This document shows, in pieces, positions 16,901 to 26,075 of a stretch of 64,000 nt of DNA (position 1 is its first letter; the number at the start of each line of letters is the position of its first letter). The translations under genes and the position numbers were made by a program. This DNA comes from Brevibacillus brevis NBRC 100599 (lineage in GTDB: Bacteria > Bacillota > Bacilli > Brevibacillales > Brevibacillaceae): contig NC_012491.1 of assembly GCF_000010165.1 (NCBI RefSeq), positions 6,014,001 through 6,078,000 on the forward strand, in the 5' to 3' direction. Below the pieces are notes generated by a model that saw nothing but the letters and a program-made list of their open reading frames with translations, did no database searches and was not told the origin of the DNA.

Positions 16901-19866
16901 ATGGCAATCGGATCGGCGAAGCTGTCTGCTACACGGCAAGCCAATTGTCCAAATTCATATGCCTCTCGATAATTTCCGAATTGAGCAGCTTGTACAATTC
17001 CGTAACCGGTATAACCATTTGCCGAAGCGACTGCGTTTCCGTGCACGAGTGACAGATGAAGGGCACGCAAAATCGTTAAAGCAAACCAATTGAGATTGAC
17101 ATAATAAGCAGATGGCCCGGCGTAGCTGATGATGCTCATCGCCATCTGATAATTTTCATCGGGAACATCCGGCAAATACAGCAACTCATCTATTTTTCTG
17201 CCTTTGAGGCGTCGCTTGATATGAAACATTTCCATAATGATATCGAGCTTGCCAGGCTTTTTCGGAATCGGTACGCCCAATAACCCCAAGGCTTCGCTTG
17301 CGATCTCCATGACACGCGGAAATTCAGCCAATCGTGTATACATGCGAATTTCCATTTCCAAAATGCGAACGCGTTCCCGGTCTGTTTTGGCATGCTGCAT
17401 CCCGCGTTCAAACAATTGTTTTGCCTCATCCAATTGGTTACAGAGGTACGTCGTCTCCGCAGACAACGCACACAGCTCCATGGTCAGATCATGATTGTGC
17501 TGCCAGCCCTCTTCCCCCATCAGCTCGAGACCGCGCTGGAAATACTGCAAGGCCGACTCAAATGCCGCAGAGGATTTCGCCTTTTGTCCAGCAAGCAAAT
17601 GACAGTGCGCTACATGCATGCGCTCCGCTTGATCCTCCAGTATCTCTTTTCCCCGATACATATGATCGCAAATTTCGAACAGGAAGCCAGATTCGCTCCC
17701 TTGGGACATTTCCCACATCATTCTGCCCAGCTTGACGTGGATCTGACCGCGCTCTGCCTCTGCTAACAACGAATAGGCGGCCTGTTGAATTCGATCATGC
17801 ACAAAACGGAAACGAATCCTCATCTGAGACGCCACTTCTTCTTCCACGAGCGCAGCGTATGTCAGATATTCCGCTCCTTCAATCGGATAGATGAGACCTT
17901 CCTCAATCGCAGGCGATATATGCTGAATGGCTTCTGACTCCGTTTGATTCCGTGACTTGGCTATCAAATGAAGCAAAAACGAATTGCCCAGACAAGCAGC
18001 ATAAGCGAGCTGCTGCTGAGTAGAATCAGGCAGTCTTCTCATTTTTTCTACGAGAAGATCGGCCACATTTTCCGTTGTACCCAGCTTCTCGATTTCGACC
18101 AAATCCCATTGCCAGTTCCGCTCTTCTCTTCCATACCACAACAAGTTCCGATCATACAGCGTCTTAATGAATTCCCTTACATAAAACGGATTCCCGGCTG
18201 TTTTTTGCATAATAATCGTAACCAGCGGCTTCGTCATGTCCGTATCGCTATGCAATGTATCGGCTACTAACGCATTGAATTCGTGTTCTCGAAGCGGCAA
18301 TAACGTGAATTGGCGCAAAATGCGGCTCTTGATGCCTGTCTCTGTCAAAATGGCAATCAACGGATTCATCATACTGCCATCATGCTCACGATAAGCGCAA
18401 ATCAATAGAAAATGACTGATCTGCCTATCTGCAATCAACTCTCGGATCAGGAAAAGCGAAGAAGAGTCCGCCCACTGCAAATCATCCAGGAACAAGACGA
18501 GCGGATGCTCTGGACGAGCCCAAATCCGAATAAAGCGTTGCATCACCCATTGAAAACGATTTTTTGCTTCTGCTGCAGGCAGCTCAGGTACGGCAGGCTG
18601 CTTGCCGATCACTGCTTCAAGCTGTGGAATGACATCCACGATCACTTGGCCAAGGCCTTGCATGGCGTCGAGGATCATCTCTCGCCAAGCAAGCAGCTCG
18701 CGTTCGTGGCCTGCCAATAACTGCTTGATCAAATCCTGAAAGATTTGAATGAGGGCCGAATACGGAACGGCCTGATTATATTGATCGAACTTTCCAGAAA
18801 CAAAACGTCCCCGGCCTCTCAAAAACGCTTTTTGCGCTTCCAGCACGAGGGCAGACTTACCCACACCGGGAGATCCACTGAGAAGAACCATCCTCGTAGC
18901 GCCGTTCGTGACTTGCTCAAATGCATCGATGAGCATCTGGATTTCTTGCTCACGTCCATACAGCCTCTCTGGAATCCGCAAGTGATCAGCACGATCTTCT
19001 AAAGCAAGCGGAAAAGGCGTAATCAAACCGTTTTGTTCAAGCTGGTCATAGCAGCGTTGCAGGTCTGCCAGTAAGCCAGACATGCTAAAGTAGCGATCCT
19101 CTGTATTTTTTGACAGACACTTCATCACAATGTCCGATAGAATCTCTGGAACGGATGGTTTTACACTGGAGGGAGCGAGCGGCTTTCTCGCCATATGAGC
19201 ATGTATGAGTTCAAGCATGTCCGAAGTTAAAAAGGGCAGCTTTCCCGTCAATAACTCGTAGAGCGTGACACCAAACGAATAAATATCGGAACGGTAATCG
19301 ACGGTGCGATTCATTCTCCCCGTCTGCTCCGGCGACACGTAGCGAAGATTTCCCTTCCATTCTTTTGGATTCATCACACTTTGGTATTCTTGGTGGGATT
19401 TCGTCGCCAACCCAAAGCTACCAAGCTTTACCTCATAGGTTTCAGGATGAACCAGGATATGATCGGAATTTACATCCTTATGAATGATTCCGTGCTGATG
19501 GATTTCCTTCAAACAGGAAGCCATGCGGACTGCAAGGAAGAGCATCTCCTTCAGTGACAGTCCTTTCATTTTCATAAGCAAGGAGAGCGGCACTCCCCCG
19601 AAATCTTCCGTAATCATTACCGTCTCACGGTTGTGATTAACCAGTTCGATGATCGTTTCCACTGCATGGGATTCCAATGATTGAAGAATGCGATATTCAT
19701 GCTTCAGTTTCCACAGAGATTCCTTATGGGAAGGCCCCTCCATCGGTACTTTGAATAAGACAGGGAGATTGTCGTTATTTCTGTAACCCCGATAAAGTCC
19801 CAATTTTGAATGAGTGGAAAGAAACTCTGCCACCCTATAACCTGGAACCACGATCATGCCGCTCAT
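13951..19866 (-). CDS. Giant kinase-like/AAA/TPR/GAF/Hpt/CheA-like sensor protein
   Basis: A 1,971-aa multidomain protein. In order: Ser/Thr-kinase-like fold (about 8-280; Lys39, HKD 129-131, SPE), AAA ATPase (P-loop GSPGVGKS 331-338), a long TPR-like helical region (about 690-1330), GAF (about 1370-1520), a coiled/PAS-like linker, an Hpt segment with His1695 (IHQFKGDF), and a CheA-like ATPase (NNAIDHGME, DDGRGGD, GRGIGLSIV). The plan matches HstK-like multi-kinases known from cyanobacteria and others. The kinase fold is degenerate: DFG reads SFG (Ser150) and the catalytic-loop Asn is His136, so it may sense rather than phosphorylate. Start at 19866 has GGAG eight bases upstream; a GTG three codons earlier has poorer spacing. 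Confidence 0.85.
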   Translation of the reverse strand: MSGMIVVPGYRVAEFLSTHSKLGLYRGYRNNDNLPVLFKVPMEGPSHKESLWKLKHEYRILQSLESHAVETIIELVNHNRETVMITEDFGGVPLSLLMKMKGLSLKEMLFLAVRMASCLKEIHQHGIIHKDVNSDHILVHPETYEVKLGSFGLATKSHQEYQSVMNPKEWKGNLRYVSPEQTGRMNRTVDYRSDIYSFGVTLYELLTGKLPFLTSDMLELIHAHMARKPLAPSSVKPSVPEILSDIVMKCLSKNTEDRYFSMSGLLADLQRCYDQLEQNGLITPFPLALEDRADHLRIPERLYGREQEIQMLIDAFEQVTNGATRMVLLSGSPGVGKSALVLEAQKAFLRGRGRFVSGKFDQYNQAVPYSALIQIFQDLIKQLLAGHERELLAWREMILDAMQGLGQVIVDVIPQLEAVIGKQPAVPELPAAEAKNRFQWVMQRFIRIWARPEHPLVLFLDDLQWADSSSLFLIRELIADRQISHFLLICAYREHDGSMMNPLIAILTETGIKSRILRQFTLLPLREHEFNALVADTLHSDTDMTKPLVTIIMQKTAGNPFYVREFIKTLYDRNLLWYGREERNWQWDLVEIEKLGTTENVADLLVEKMRRLPDSTQQQLAYAACLGNSFLLHLIAKSRNQTESEAIQHISPAIEEGLIYPIEGAEYLTYAALVEEEVASQMRIRFRFVHDRIQQAAYSLLAEAERGQIHVKLGRMMWEMSQGSESGFLFEICDHMYRGKEILEDQAERMHVAHCHLLAGQKAKSSAAFESALQYFQRGLELMGEEGWQHNHDLTMELCALSAETTYLCNQLDEAKQLFERGMQHAKTDRERVRILEMEIRMYTRLAEFPRVMEIASEALGLLGVPIPKKPGKLDIIMEMFHIKRRLKGRKIDELLYLPDVPDENYQMAMSIISYAGPSAYYVNLNWFALTILRALHLSLVHGNAVASANGYTGYGIVQAAQFGNYREAYEFGQLACRVADSFADPIAMTKAYGAFALLINHWCEHARTNIPLLKKAIQLGLDGGGNIYAAYNAHGLLEAMLYCGVPVEELEQQIEEYSDMIQQIKVVDHDDRLLLLRQALHTFTRWTDNERTAFCHDGFDEVAYVSNLQKEGNSYKRYMYHYYKSMVHLMYGNHLEAAQLLAEAEQWMDSVSGQVLVSQQVFMQTLALTGLYENANGQEKSRYGKKIKANLKKMKVWAKECPENFQHKWLLMHAEWLRVTEHKQEAGPFYEQAVQLAKKDVFLQNEAMANELAAQHYLALGMETIAKAYMTEAHEVYMLWGAVAKAREIGERYPYLLQRVRSLGASAEIATTDQTADLVDLMSVIKASQTIASELRLEMLLATMLRTVMSNAGAEKGILLLKKDGDWLIEAAGSVDLDVEIMQSVPYEHSGMLSVAVVNYTIRTEEMLVLHNASVEGVFFRDTYIAKHQPKSILCSPLWQQGKMIGVIYLENNETTHVFNEKRSEPLRLIFSQIAIFIENARLYHQLEQWNQSLEKIVTERTNEIQALLQANKNLLNNAGQGFLSFSKNLLVHSEYSRECLRIFGRELAGVSVAELLYPDRPEDSVFIESLLEKYFEAKDQGQKELYLSLFPTEVQINQMPLKLACKPIYEDRRDSPEGLMLILTDMSEQRALKSKMEREWQRLNMVVTVAISLPLFQKVLRAFNAFVEEGWKQILGGAMAESEKLFKLVAQIHQFKGDFSQLHLIHTPQKLHDLESWLIQWAKSEERLSDEDVRAQQSFAEVQAAMQQDLSIMQHKLGVGFLDHNEHVHTIAKERWESFEHEITSLVQGEAQQELLHRIRKLRYRPMKDMLSRYEDYVSELAIRLNKTIDPVEWDVEEVLVDPERFENFARSLVHVFNNAIDHGMEEEQERLACGKERSGKIQCRIWQEDTSLCVTIRDDGRGGDREKLKLALAEDVTVQEQASLVSGRGIGLSIVKQEVEQLGGTLQVHTQKGEGTRFTFRIPLEEIH

Positions 19867-19995
19867 ACTATCCACTCCATCTTTAGGTAGAACATCCTAT
19901 CTTTCTAATTGTTGACCCGGAACAAATAATCTATATTTAATCTATATTCTGTCTTAATATAATCTCTTTTTACTATTTTTCAAGGAGGTATAGTT

Positions 19996-20622
19996 TTGTC
20001 AAATCTAAGTCGCAGTGTAAGCAACCCGCACAATAACGAAGTGGTCACCTTTTTAAAGACAACGGAAGAAACGAATGGCGAATATTTGTTATTTCGTACC
20101 GATCTCCCACCGGATAATGGGATTTTTCTACACTATCATACAAAACTTGTCGAAACCTTTGAAGGTGTAATTGGAAATTTAGAGGTAACCATCGATGGAA
20201 AAAAAGTAATCCTGAAGCCGGGAGAGAAGCTAAACATACCGACGGACAAGGTTCATGGGTTCCACAATCCCTCTAACGAATTCGTCAGCTTCCATGTCGA
20301 AATCCGTCCGGCAGGTACTTTTGAAGCATTTGTCCGCTGTGGATACGGGCTCGACACAGACGGGCGCAGCTTTTATTTGCCGTTTATCAAGCAAAATATC
20401 CCGAAAAATATTCTCCTCTTGGGAACGATCTTTCAGATGGGGGGGTTTTACCTCCCGATCATTCCGCGCTTCCTGCAAAAAGGCATGTTTGCTGTGCTCG
20501 CTGCATTGGCTCGTTGGACAGGCTCAGATAAGTCGCTGGAAAAGTACTACAAAACCTCTCCAGATGCACCAGTCTCCCATTCCGAGGTCGAGCAAACAGC
20601 GCAAAAGACGTTACAGGGATAA
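19996..20622 (+). CDS. Cupin-domain protein
   Basis: A 208-aa protein with an N-terminal cupin barrel (HYHTKLVETFEGVIGNLEV then PTDKVHGFHNPS: His residues that could bind metal) and a hydrophobic C-terminal part (about 125-180) that may form one or two membrane helices. Start is a TTG at 19996 with AAGGAGG seven bases upstream. Diverges from the giant kinase gene. No substrate can be assigned. Confidence 0.8.
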   Translation: MSNLSRSVSNPHNNEVVTFLKTTEETNGEYLLFRTDLPPDNGIFLHYHTKLVETFEGVIGNLEVTIDGKKVILKPGEKLNIPTDKVHGFHNPSNEFVSFHVEIRPAGTFEAFVRCGYGLDTDGRSFYLPFIKQNIPKNILLLGTIFQMGGFYLPIIPRFLQKGMFAVLAALARWTGSDKSLEKYYKTSPDAPVSHSEVEQTAQKTLQG

Positions 20623-20626
20623 AATG

Positions 20627-20664
20627 AGAAAAGACACCATAGGGATTACTCCAGCTCTGGTGTC
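20627..20664 (-). terminator. Terminator of the MBL-fold gene
   Basis: GACACCA (20633-20639) pairs with TGGTGTC (20658-20664); on the minus strand the stem is followed by TTTTCTCATTTT. The loop is long (18 nt). Confidence 0.65.
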
Positions 20665-20709
20665 CTCCACGCTTCTTATATCCACCTATTGCAGGATCAG
20701 GTAACTACT

Positions 20710-21444
20710 TCACCGTAGCAGAGCATAGAGCTGCTCTTGCACGTTGTTTTGGCACATGCCTCCATGATAACAAATGATGCTAGTAATTTCCAAGTTCTCA
20801 AACTTTTTTAATGAGTTTACTGCCATTTCCATATCAAGAGTGTTTTGCGGAATCGGTCCTCGCAGTGCTTCGTTCATGTACACCATAGCATCGCCTGCTA
20901 TTAAGGTCTTGCTATCTTGTACATACAAGCTGATATGCCCCGGCGTATGTCCGGGAGTATGAATGATGCGGATTCCCCCACAATACGGCAGAATCTCTGC
21001 GTCTGCCAGTGTCTTGTGCACCATTGCCTTGGGCGGATTTTCACAAAGCCATTGCAAGTACTCGCGCTCCTTTTCAGGTAACATCGCAAGTAAAGGAGCC
21101 ATGTTTTTGGGGTCTGCTTTGAGGAGTGGGCGTGTGCCTTCGATGTACGGCTGATCCAGCTCGTGCGCGTATATTTCAACCTGTCCGCCAAGCTCACGAA
21201 CAATTTCTGGAAGACTGCCGATATGATCAAGGTCCTGATGTGTCAAAATGATAGCTTTTAAACGCTCAGGTGGTATGCCAGCGCGGCTCATTTCCTGACG
21301 GATAATCTCCCATGAACCCGGCATTCCTGTATCTACCAATACAGCTCGGTCATCATCCCAAAGCAAGGTGGGATAGATCACCATCGGCTTGCCAAATGCC
21401 TCTCCTTGTAGCGGAATCATTTTCACACCTGTGTTCGCTTTCAT
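20710..21444 (-). CDS. Metallo-beta-lactamase-fold hydrolase
   Basis: A 244-aa MBL-fold protein: DTG at 38-40, metal motif LTHQDLDHIG (His69, Asp71, Asp73, His74; the usual second His is Asp71), HTPGHTPGH and a C-terminal CYHGG. Such proteins hydrolyse thioesters, lactones or similar; the substrate is not predictable. GGAGGAATAGGG precedes the start. Confidence 0.88.
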   Translation of the reverse strand: MKANTGVKMIPLQGEAFGKPMVIYPTLLWDDDRAVLVDTGMPGSWEIIRQEMSRAGIPPERLKAIILTHQDLDHIGSLPEIVRELGGQVEIYAHELDQPYIEGTRPLLKADPKNMAPLLAMLPEKEREYLQWLCENPPKAMVHKTLADAEILPYCGGIRIIHTPGHTPGHISLYVQDSKTLIAGDAMVYMNEALRGPIPQNTLDMEMAVNSLKKFENLEITSIICYHGGMCQNNVQEQLYALLR

Positions 21445-21582
21445 ACCCTATTCCTCCTCACACCTTTTTATCGCACAACTACTTTTTATCACGGAGCGAG
21501 GAGTTTTTTCAACAGTAAAATATTTTATTATACCACAAACAAAAATATTTGTCAATATATGATCAAGGCGTCTTCTTGTACA

Positions 21583-21629
21583 AAAAAGACCCCCAAAATA
21601 CGCGGTCGCTCCTACCCGAGCAGACCGCG
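21583..21629 (-). terminator. Terminator of the GTPase/tubulin-like gene cluster
   Basis: ACGCGGTC...GACCGCGT arms (about 21600-21630, with an inner GCTC/GAGC pairing) lie 17 bp downstream of the last minus-strand gene of the cluster. A T6 run follows after a short gap on the minus strand. The stretch between this hairpin and the MBL-gene start shows no gene. Confidence 0.7.
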
Positions 21630-21645
21630 TTGGCCTTCTATTATC

Positions 21646-24144
21646 TTAGGGTGTCGTTGTCTTAACAGGCGGTCCACCCGTAGATGCATCTTGGCTTCGC
21701 TCCCTAATAACACCATGGACAGGTTGGATGTCAGGCTCGTCCACCATCAACCGATAAACCGGCACGAACACAGCCGGTGGGCGAGTCGGTTCTGGCTGTG
21801 TTTCAGGTGGCTGTACGTGCGTACTCGTACCTCCCCAAACCATATAGCCTCCCCACGCTCCGGCACCTAGCAAAACAACTGCGCTGGATATCACCATAGC
21901 TTTGTGCCGAAACAGCTTCACGAGCGGATTGGCTGTTTCGCTGCGTACCTCGTCCAAAAGCTTGCGGAAATCAGCATTTCGGATCGCATACCACCGTTTT
22001 CGCCATTCTTTATCCCGCAATCTCCTGCCTTTCTCTTCAAGGAAAAAGACCTTCAATGCTTGTCTGTATGCAGGCAGCAAATACTTCCCTTCGAAAAACA
22101 TCCGCTGGCTCATCGTCCATTGGATAAAAGACAATGTAACGGCTTCCCCACCATTTTGCTGAACATATCCTAGCAATTCTGCAAACTGGAATCCTTCCTG
22201 ACCAAAATGATCTTCCCGGTAAAAGACCAGTGGGACCTGTGGGAACTCGTCTGCATGGAGTGGTTTACTCAACATATTCTGGATCATTCTTTGTTGCACA
22301 GAAATCGCTTCCCGATCCCATTTTCGGAAAAACTCTGCCGGATGTTGCGTGCTTCTCTCTTCATGCAGCTTCGCCAGATTCATGAGCATTTCTTGCTTGT
22401 GGCGACTCTCCATATCCAGCGTTCCGAAAAAGCTCTGTGGCTTCTCCTCTAAGAGGGCGATGAGAACCTGGAAATCATCCTTGGATAGCGTGTCTAGCGC
22501 GACGAGCTTCATCAAGGACTTGTCCAGTTCATCCAACAGCTCATCGGCATAGCCACGTGCCCCATCGATGTTTTCAAAGAACTGGTGGATGGTAATGGCG
22601 GCAGCTAGCTTTTGACGTTCCCGTGCAAAGAGACGCAAAACTTTTTCTGTTGTCGTAGCAATAAAGACGGCATTGCGTATCGCTTGCGGTTCTGTTTCTG
22701 ACCAAAACCGGATTTCCTTTAGCATCTGGTCCAAGCTGGTCACGGCGGATACCCGCTCAGTCATATAATCCTCAAAAAGCGGCTTCACCAACTGCGGATA
22801 GCCGAAAATCGTCCGCATCATGAAGCCAAACAGCTCCCGGTTGCTGGACAAATGCTTGTACACCTCTGCCACGTAGCTACTCTGTCTTGCGGTCTTGGCC
22901 TTCATCAACACGTCCATCAGGAAGCGGATCAAATCCATTTGCAGGCGTTCCTGCTTGGTGACCCGGTAGGATTCAATTATTTGCTTAATCGTCTCGCCGT
23001 CGGGCAGCCGTTTGGACGAAAGCGCCTCTATTTCGATCCGCATCAGCATTTCCTGAAGCTCGATCAGCCGTTTCTTGCGGGTCAAGCTACTGTGCCCCAA
23101 ATAGCTGTTCAATGCCTGCCAAACGCCCGCCCGCTTGCTCTCATACACGGACGTTCGTCCCTTTTCAATTAAATACAGTGCGCACAGCTCATAGTACGTG
23201 CGAAGGTTCAAGGCTAGTGCATGGTCTGCTCCAGCCAGCACATCCTCACAAAAATCGAGGAAGGCATCCAGAACCCGTGGCTCATTGACATACTCCCAGG
23301 CAAAGTCGAGGTATTCGTGTCCTCCGTCCTGCAAATCGACGTTTTGAACGCGACCAAGGGAGAAGTCGAACAAAAAGTCTTTGTCGCTGTGCCCCCCGCC
23401 TGGGCGTAGGCTTCCTTTTTCTACGAACGTAACGTGGATATGCTTCTTGCTCTGCGGCTCGTTGCTAAAAGTGAGAAAACCAAAATGTCTACGCATCTCA
23501 TAAGGCAGACAACTGTACAAAATCTCCAACAAGTGAGCAGCACTCTTGGATGAGGCACTAATATCCACATCCAGGCTGATGAACACCTTCTTTTTCGCTG
23601 CGAGCGAGGACATCACCGCAAAGAGGAGCTGTTTGAATAAACGCTCATCGACACCCAACTGTCCGAGTAGCTGTTTTCGGTCTTGCGGCAAGCCTTTTTC
23701 TGAAGGGATGTCATCGACGGTAGGAATCTCCTTACCCGCTGCATCGTCGTGACGATCTGCAAAAGTACGCACTCCGAAGATCTTGCTTGGATTCTTGATA
23801 AACTCATCTCGACGCTCTACCGGAATGACATAGTTGTGGCTGAAAAACGTATTGCGCTGCCCAGTAAAGTCCGCTCCGACAAATACACTTCTACCGAGAA
23901 CCATCTCTCCTGATTCGGCTTGGAAGCTAACAAGCGCCTCCGGAAAGAGCGACAGATTGCTTTCCGCCCGCTCTTGAAGCTGTCGCGGCGCGTCGTACAC
24001 GCAAAACGGATGGAGCGTCTTCTTGATGAATTGGTTATCCAGCCCTGGCGTTTTGGCGACAGTATCGTATCCTTCGTTCGAACGGAAAACCCCTTGTCGC
24101 CCGCGGGTGTAGTACTGCTGCAAAATGGGCTGACGGTTGCTCAC
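21646..24144 (-). CDS. GTPase-associated protein 1 (GAP1)-like protein
   Basis: An 832-aa protein. The N-terminus (QQYYTRGRQGVFRSNEGYDT, then FCVYDAPRQL) has the pattern of the GAP1-N2 domain, followed by a GAP1-M-like segment, a long alpha-helical middle, and one transmembrane helix near residues 748-770 (VISSAVVLLGAGAWGGYMV). A Pro/Thr-rich tail of about 60 residues ends the protein. GAP1 proteins are named for their regular pairing with TRAFAC GTPases; here the GTPase gene is directly upstream and overlaps by one base. It is likely the membrane-anchored partner or effector of that GTPase. No enzymatic motif was seen. Confidence 0.75.
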   Translation of the reverse strand: MSNRQPILQQYYTRGRQGVFRSNEGYDTVAKTPGLDNQFIKKTLHPFCVYDAPRQLQERAESNLSLFPEALVSFQAESGEMVLGRSVFVGADFTGQRNTFFSHNYVIPVERRDEFIKNPSKIFGVRTFADRHDDAAGKEIPTVDDIPSEKGLPQDRKQLLGQLGVDERLFKQLLFAVMSSLAAKKKVFISLDVDISASSKSAAHLLEILYSCLPYEMRRHFGFLTFSNEPQSKKHIHVTFVEKGSLRPGGGHSDKDFLFDFSLGRVQNVDLQDGGHEYLDFAWEYVNEPRVLDAFLDFCEDVLAGADHALALNLRTYYELCALYLIEKGRTSVYESKRAGVWQALNSYLGHSSLTRKKRLIELQEMLMRIEIEALSSKRLPDGETIKQIIESYRVTKQERLQMDLIRFLMDVLMKAKTARQSSYVAEVYKHLSSNRELFGFMMRTIFGYPQLVKPLFEDYMTERVSAVTSLDQMLKEIRFWSETEPQAIRNAVFIATTTEKVLRLFARERQKLAAAITIHQFFENIDGARGYADELLDELDKSLMKLVALDTLSKDDFQVLIALLEEKPQSFFGTLDMESRHKQEMLMNLAKLHEERSTQHPAEFFRKWDREAISVQQRMIQNMLSKPLHADEFPQVPLVFYREDHFGQEGFQFAELLGYVQQNGGEAVTLSFIQWTMSQRMFFEGKYLLPAYRQALKVFFLEEKGRRLRDKEWRKRWYAIRNADFRKLLDEVRSETANPLVKLFRHKAMVISSAVVLLGAGAWGGYMVWGGTSTHVQPPETQPEPTRPPAVFVPVYRLMVDEPDIQPVHGVIRERSQDASTGGPPVKTTTP

Positions 24145-25409
24145 TACCGCTCCCTCCCCTCGATGTAATCAAGCTGGTGCATCAACCAAATAAACGGTTC
24201 ATCGACGCGAATCGGCGTCACGACACCACTTACCCTTTGATTGACTGGATTGCTCCCCAGCGCAGATACAGCGAAATAGGCCGTATTCGTAAAGTAAACA
24301 TCCAACGCGTCCTTAAACGGTCTATCTACCTTTTCGATGAATCGACGGATTTCCCCATCGATGTTCTCAAATTCAGCCGTATTTAAATATTGTTCATGGA
24401 CAAAATTGCGGAAAACATTGCTGTTGGACTTGATGTATTCGCCATCGTCTTCTTTGATCAGATGCAGCATGTCGCTCTTCGTCAACACGACAGCAGTTGG
24501 AATATGGGTTTTGCTCTGCTCCTGATAGCCGATGAAGTTCTCAAACAGCGTAATGACAACCTCACGCGGCTCGTCGTACCTTGCCGTGAATTCCCCTGGC
24601 TCATCCCCAGCTTGCAGCATGACCCGATCACGAATGGTCTTGATTTGCAGTGGATCGATCAGAAACAGGATGCCAGACGAATTTTTCACATGCGACGCAT
24701 ACAGCTCCAAATACTCGCGGTCGACCATTCCCTCGCCTGCTACGTCGAAAAACACCAGGATCAATGGTGCCTTGTCGCTATCCTTGAAAATGAATTGGAA
24801 GATGAATGGCTCCTGACGCTTTTCTTTTTGCGTGGAATCAAGCAGCTGTCCGCGTTCAAACAAGGGTGCCTCGTAGTTCTCCCGGAACTTGCGGCTAATC
24901 TGCGCATTGAGCGGCATACACGCGGCATCAAAGTGATTCGCTGTCGTGTTTTGCAAGGTATGGATCAGTGAGGTCATGTATACGGACTTACCGACCTGAG
25001 ACGCCCCGACAATCGAAATAATGTTACTCGGCGCTTTCCCTGCCGTAATCGGTAACTCGTTGTGGCATTTCGGGCACAGTCTGCGCTTGGAAACCATGCC
25101 ATACCGGTCAGTCACACCTGCGAGGACGTTATCGACGTACAAATGGTTTTCCGACGGGATGGATTCCGGATCGATCACCGCTTCCAGCTCGTCGATAGCA
25201 TCCAGTCCGAATTTATCCCGATACGCATTGAGAATCTCATCCTCCTGCAACGCGTAGTCTTCGTCGTCCTGGCGATGATGCGTGGCACGAAAGACAACTT
25301 GGTCCGGTCCGTATTTGGCGAAGCAATAAGGGCAGACAATATCGTAAAAAGGAAGCCGTTCCTTGACCTGCGGCTTCTTCTCAAACATGTTTTTCAAAAA
25401 CGACAGCAT
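24144..25409 (-). CDS. Zinc-ribbon TRAFAC-clade GTPase (double-GTPase type)
   Basis: A 421-aa cytoplasmic protein. Cys26/Cys29 (CPYC) and Cys112/Cys115 (CPKC) form a split zinc ribbon, followed by a GTPase domain: P-loop GASQVGKS (135-142), switch II DVAGE (221-225) and base-recognition TKSD (309-312). This matches the DO-GTPase2-like family that pairs with GAP1 proteins. GGAGGGG precedes the start. It probably acts as the nucleotide switch of the cluster; its regulator and target are unknown. Confidence 0.82.
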   Translation of the reverse strand: MLSFLKNMFEKKPQVKERLPFYDIVCPYCFAKYGPDQVVFRATHHRQDDEDYALQEDEILNAYRDKFGLDAIDELEAVIDPESIPSENHLYVDNVLAGVTDRYGMVSKRRLCPKCHNELPITAGKAPSNIISIVGASQVGKSVYMTSLIHTLQNTTANHFDAACMPLNAQISRKFRENYEAPLFERGQLLDSTQKEKRQEPFIFQFIFKDSDKAPLILVFFDVAGEGMVDREYLELYASHVKNSSGILFLIDPLQIKTIRDRVMLQAGDEPGEFTARYDEPREVVITLFENFIGYQEQSKTHIPTAVVLTKSDMLHLIKEDDGEYIKSNSNVFRNFVHEQYLNTAEFENIDGEIRRFIEKVDRPFKDALDVYFTNTAYFAVSALGSNPVNQRVSGVVTPIRVDEPFIWLMHQLDYIEGRER

Positions 25410-25422
25410 GGCGCATCCCCTC

Positions 25423-26058
25423 CTATTCAGGAATCAGTTCGTACATTTCTCCGTATTTTTTCCCGTCCGTAAAAAACAGGCGGACGACGTCTTTTTTCCT
25501 GACCTCGATCTCCGGCATCAGATTGACACCGGGCTCAAGATCACGAATGAAATTGTATCGGGTACCGTCATCCTTGTGGGCGGGAGGAGAGCCTTCTTTT
25601 TTTACGTAGCAGAGTACGTCCCGCGCGATCGGAATCTCTGAAAAAATGCGAATCTGCAACGATTGATACTTGCTGAACCAGCTTCCGCCCCGTTTGAATG
25701 AGTAGTAGATTTTGGCCTTTCCTGTGCTGACGTGGACCACATGGGCATCCCCGTCTGGCATGAGCAGTAGTGGCTTGCCACTTTCCAATCGGCAAGGAAA
25801 GATGCGGTATGTGTACCTGCCGATGCCGTCTGTTTTTTCCCGTAGCCCTTTGTGGACTTTGTATTCCTCTCGGGTATACAGCTTGAACTGACGATCATCC
25901 AGCTCGCTTATGTCAAAAGGGGCGCCAAACTGCGACTTGTGCACGTACACGCACGGAATATCCTGCGCCCAATGCCAATTGAGCACGTATTCGCTCCCTT
26001 GATGCTGGCAGGTGACGTCCTTGATGAAGATTTCTGTTGTTTCCTTCCGATTAATCAT
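25423..26058 (-). CDS. Unknown beta-rich protein of the GTPase/tubulin-like cluster
   Basis: A 211-aa protein without signal peptide or membrane helix, predicted by eye to be rich in beta strands (alternating hydrophobic residues, many aromatics and Arg/Lys). I do not recognise a family. It lies between the membrane VWA gene (17-bp gap) and the GTPase gene (13-bp gap), so it is co-transcribed and probably a structural or adaptor component. The start is fixed because an upstream ATG in another frame stops at once. Confidence 0.65.
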   Translation of the reverse strand: MINRKETTEIFIKDVTCQHQGSEYVLNWHWAQDIPCVYVHKSQFGAPFDISELDDRQFKLYTREEYKVHKGLREKTDGIGRYTYRIFPCRLESGKPLLLMPDGDAHVVHVSTGKAKIYYSFKRGGSWFSKYQSLQIRIFSEIPIARDVLCYVKKEGSPPAHKDDGTRYNFIRDLEPGVNLMPEIEVRKKDVVRLFFTDGKKYGEMYELIPE

Positions 26059-26075
26059 GATTCATCATGCTCCCT

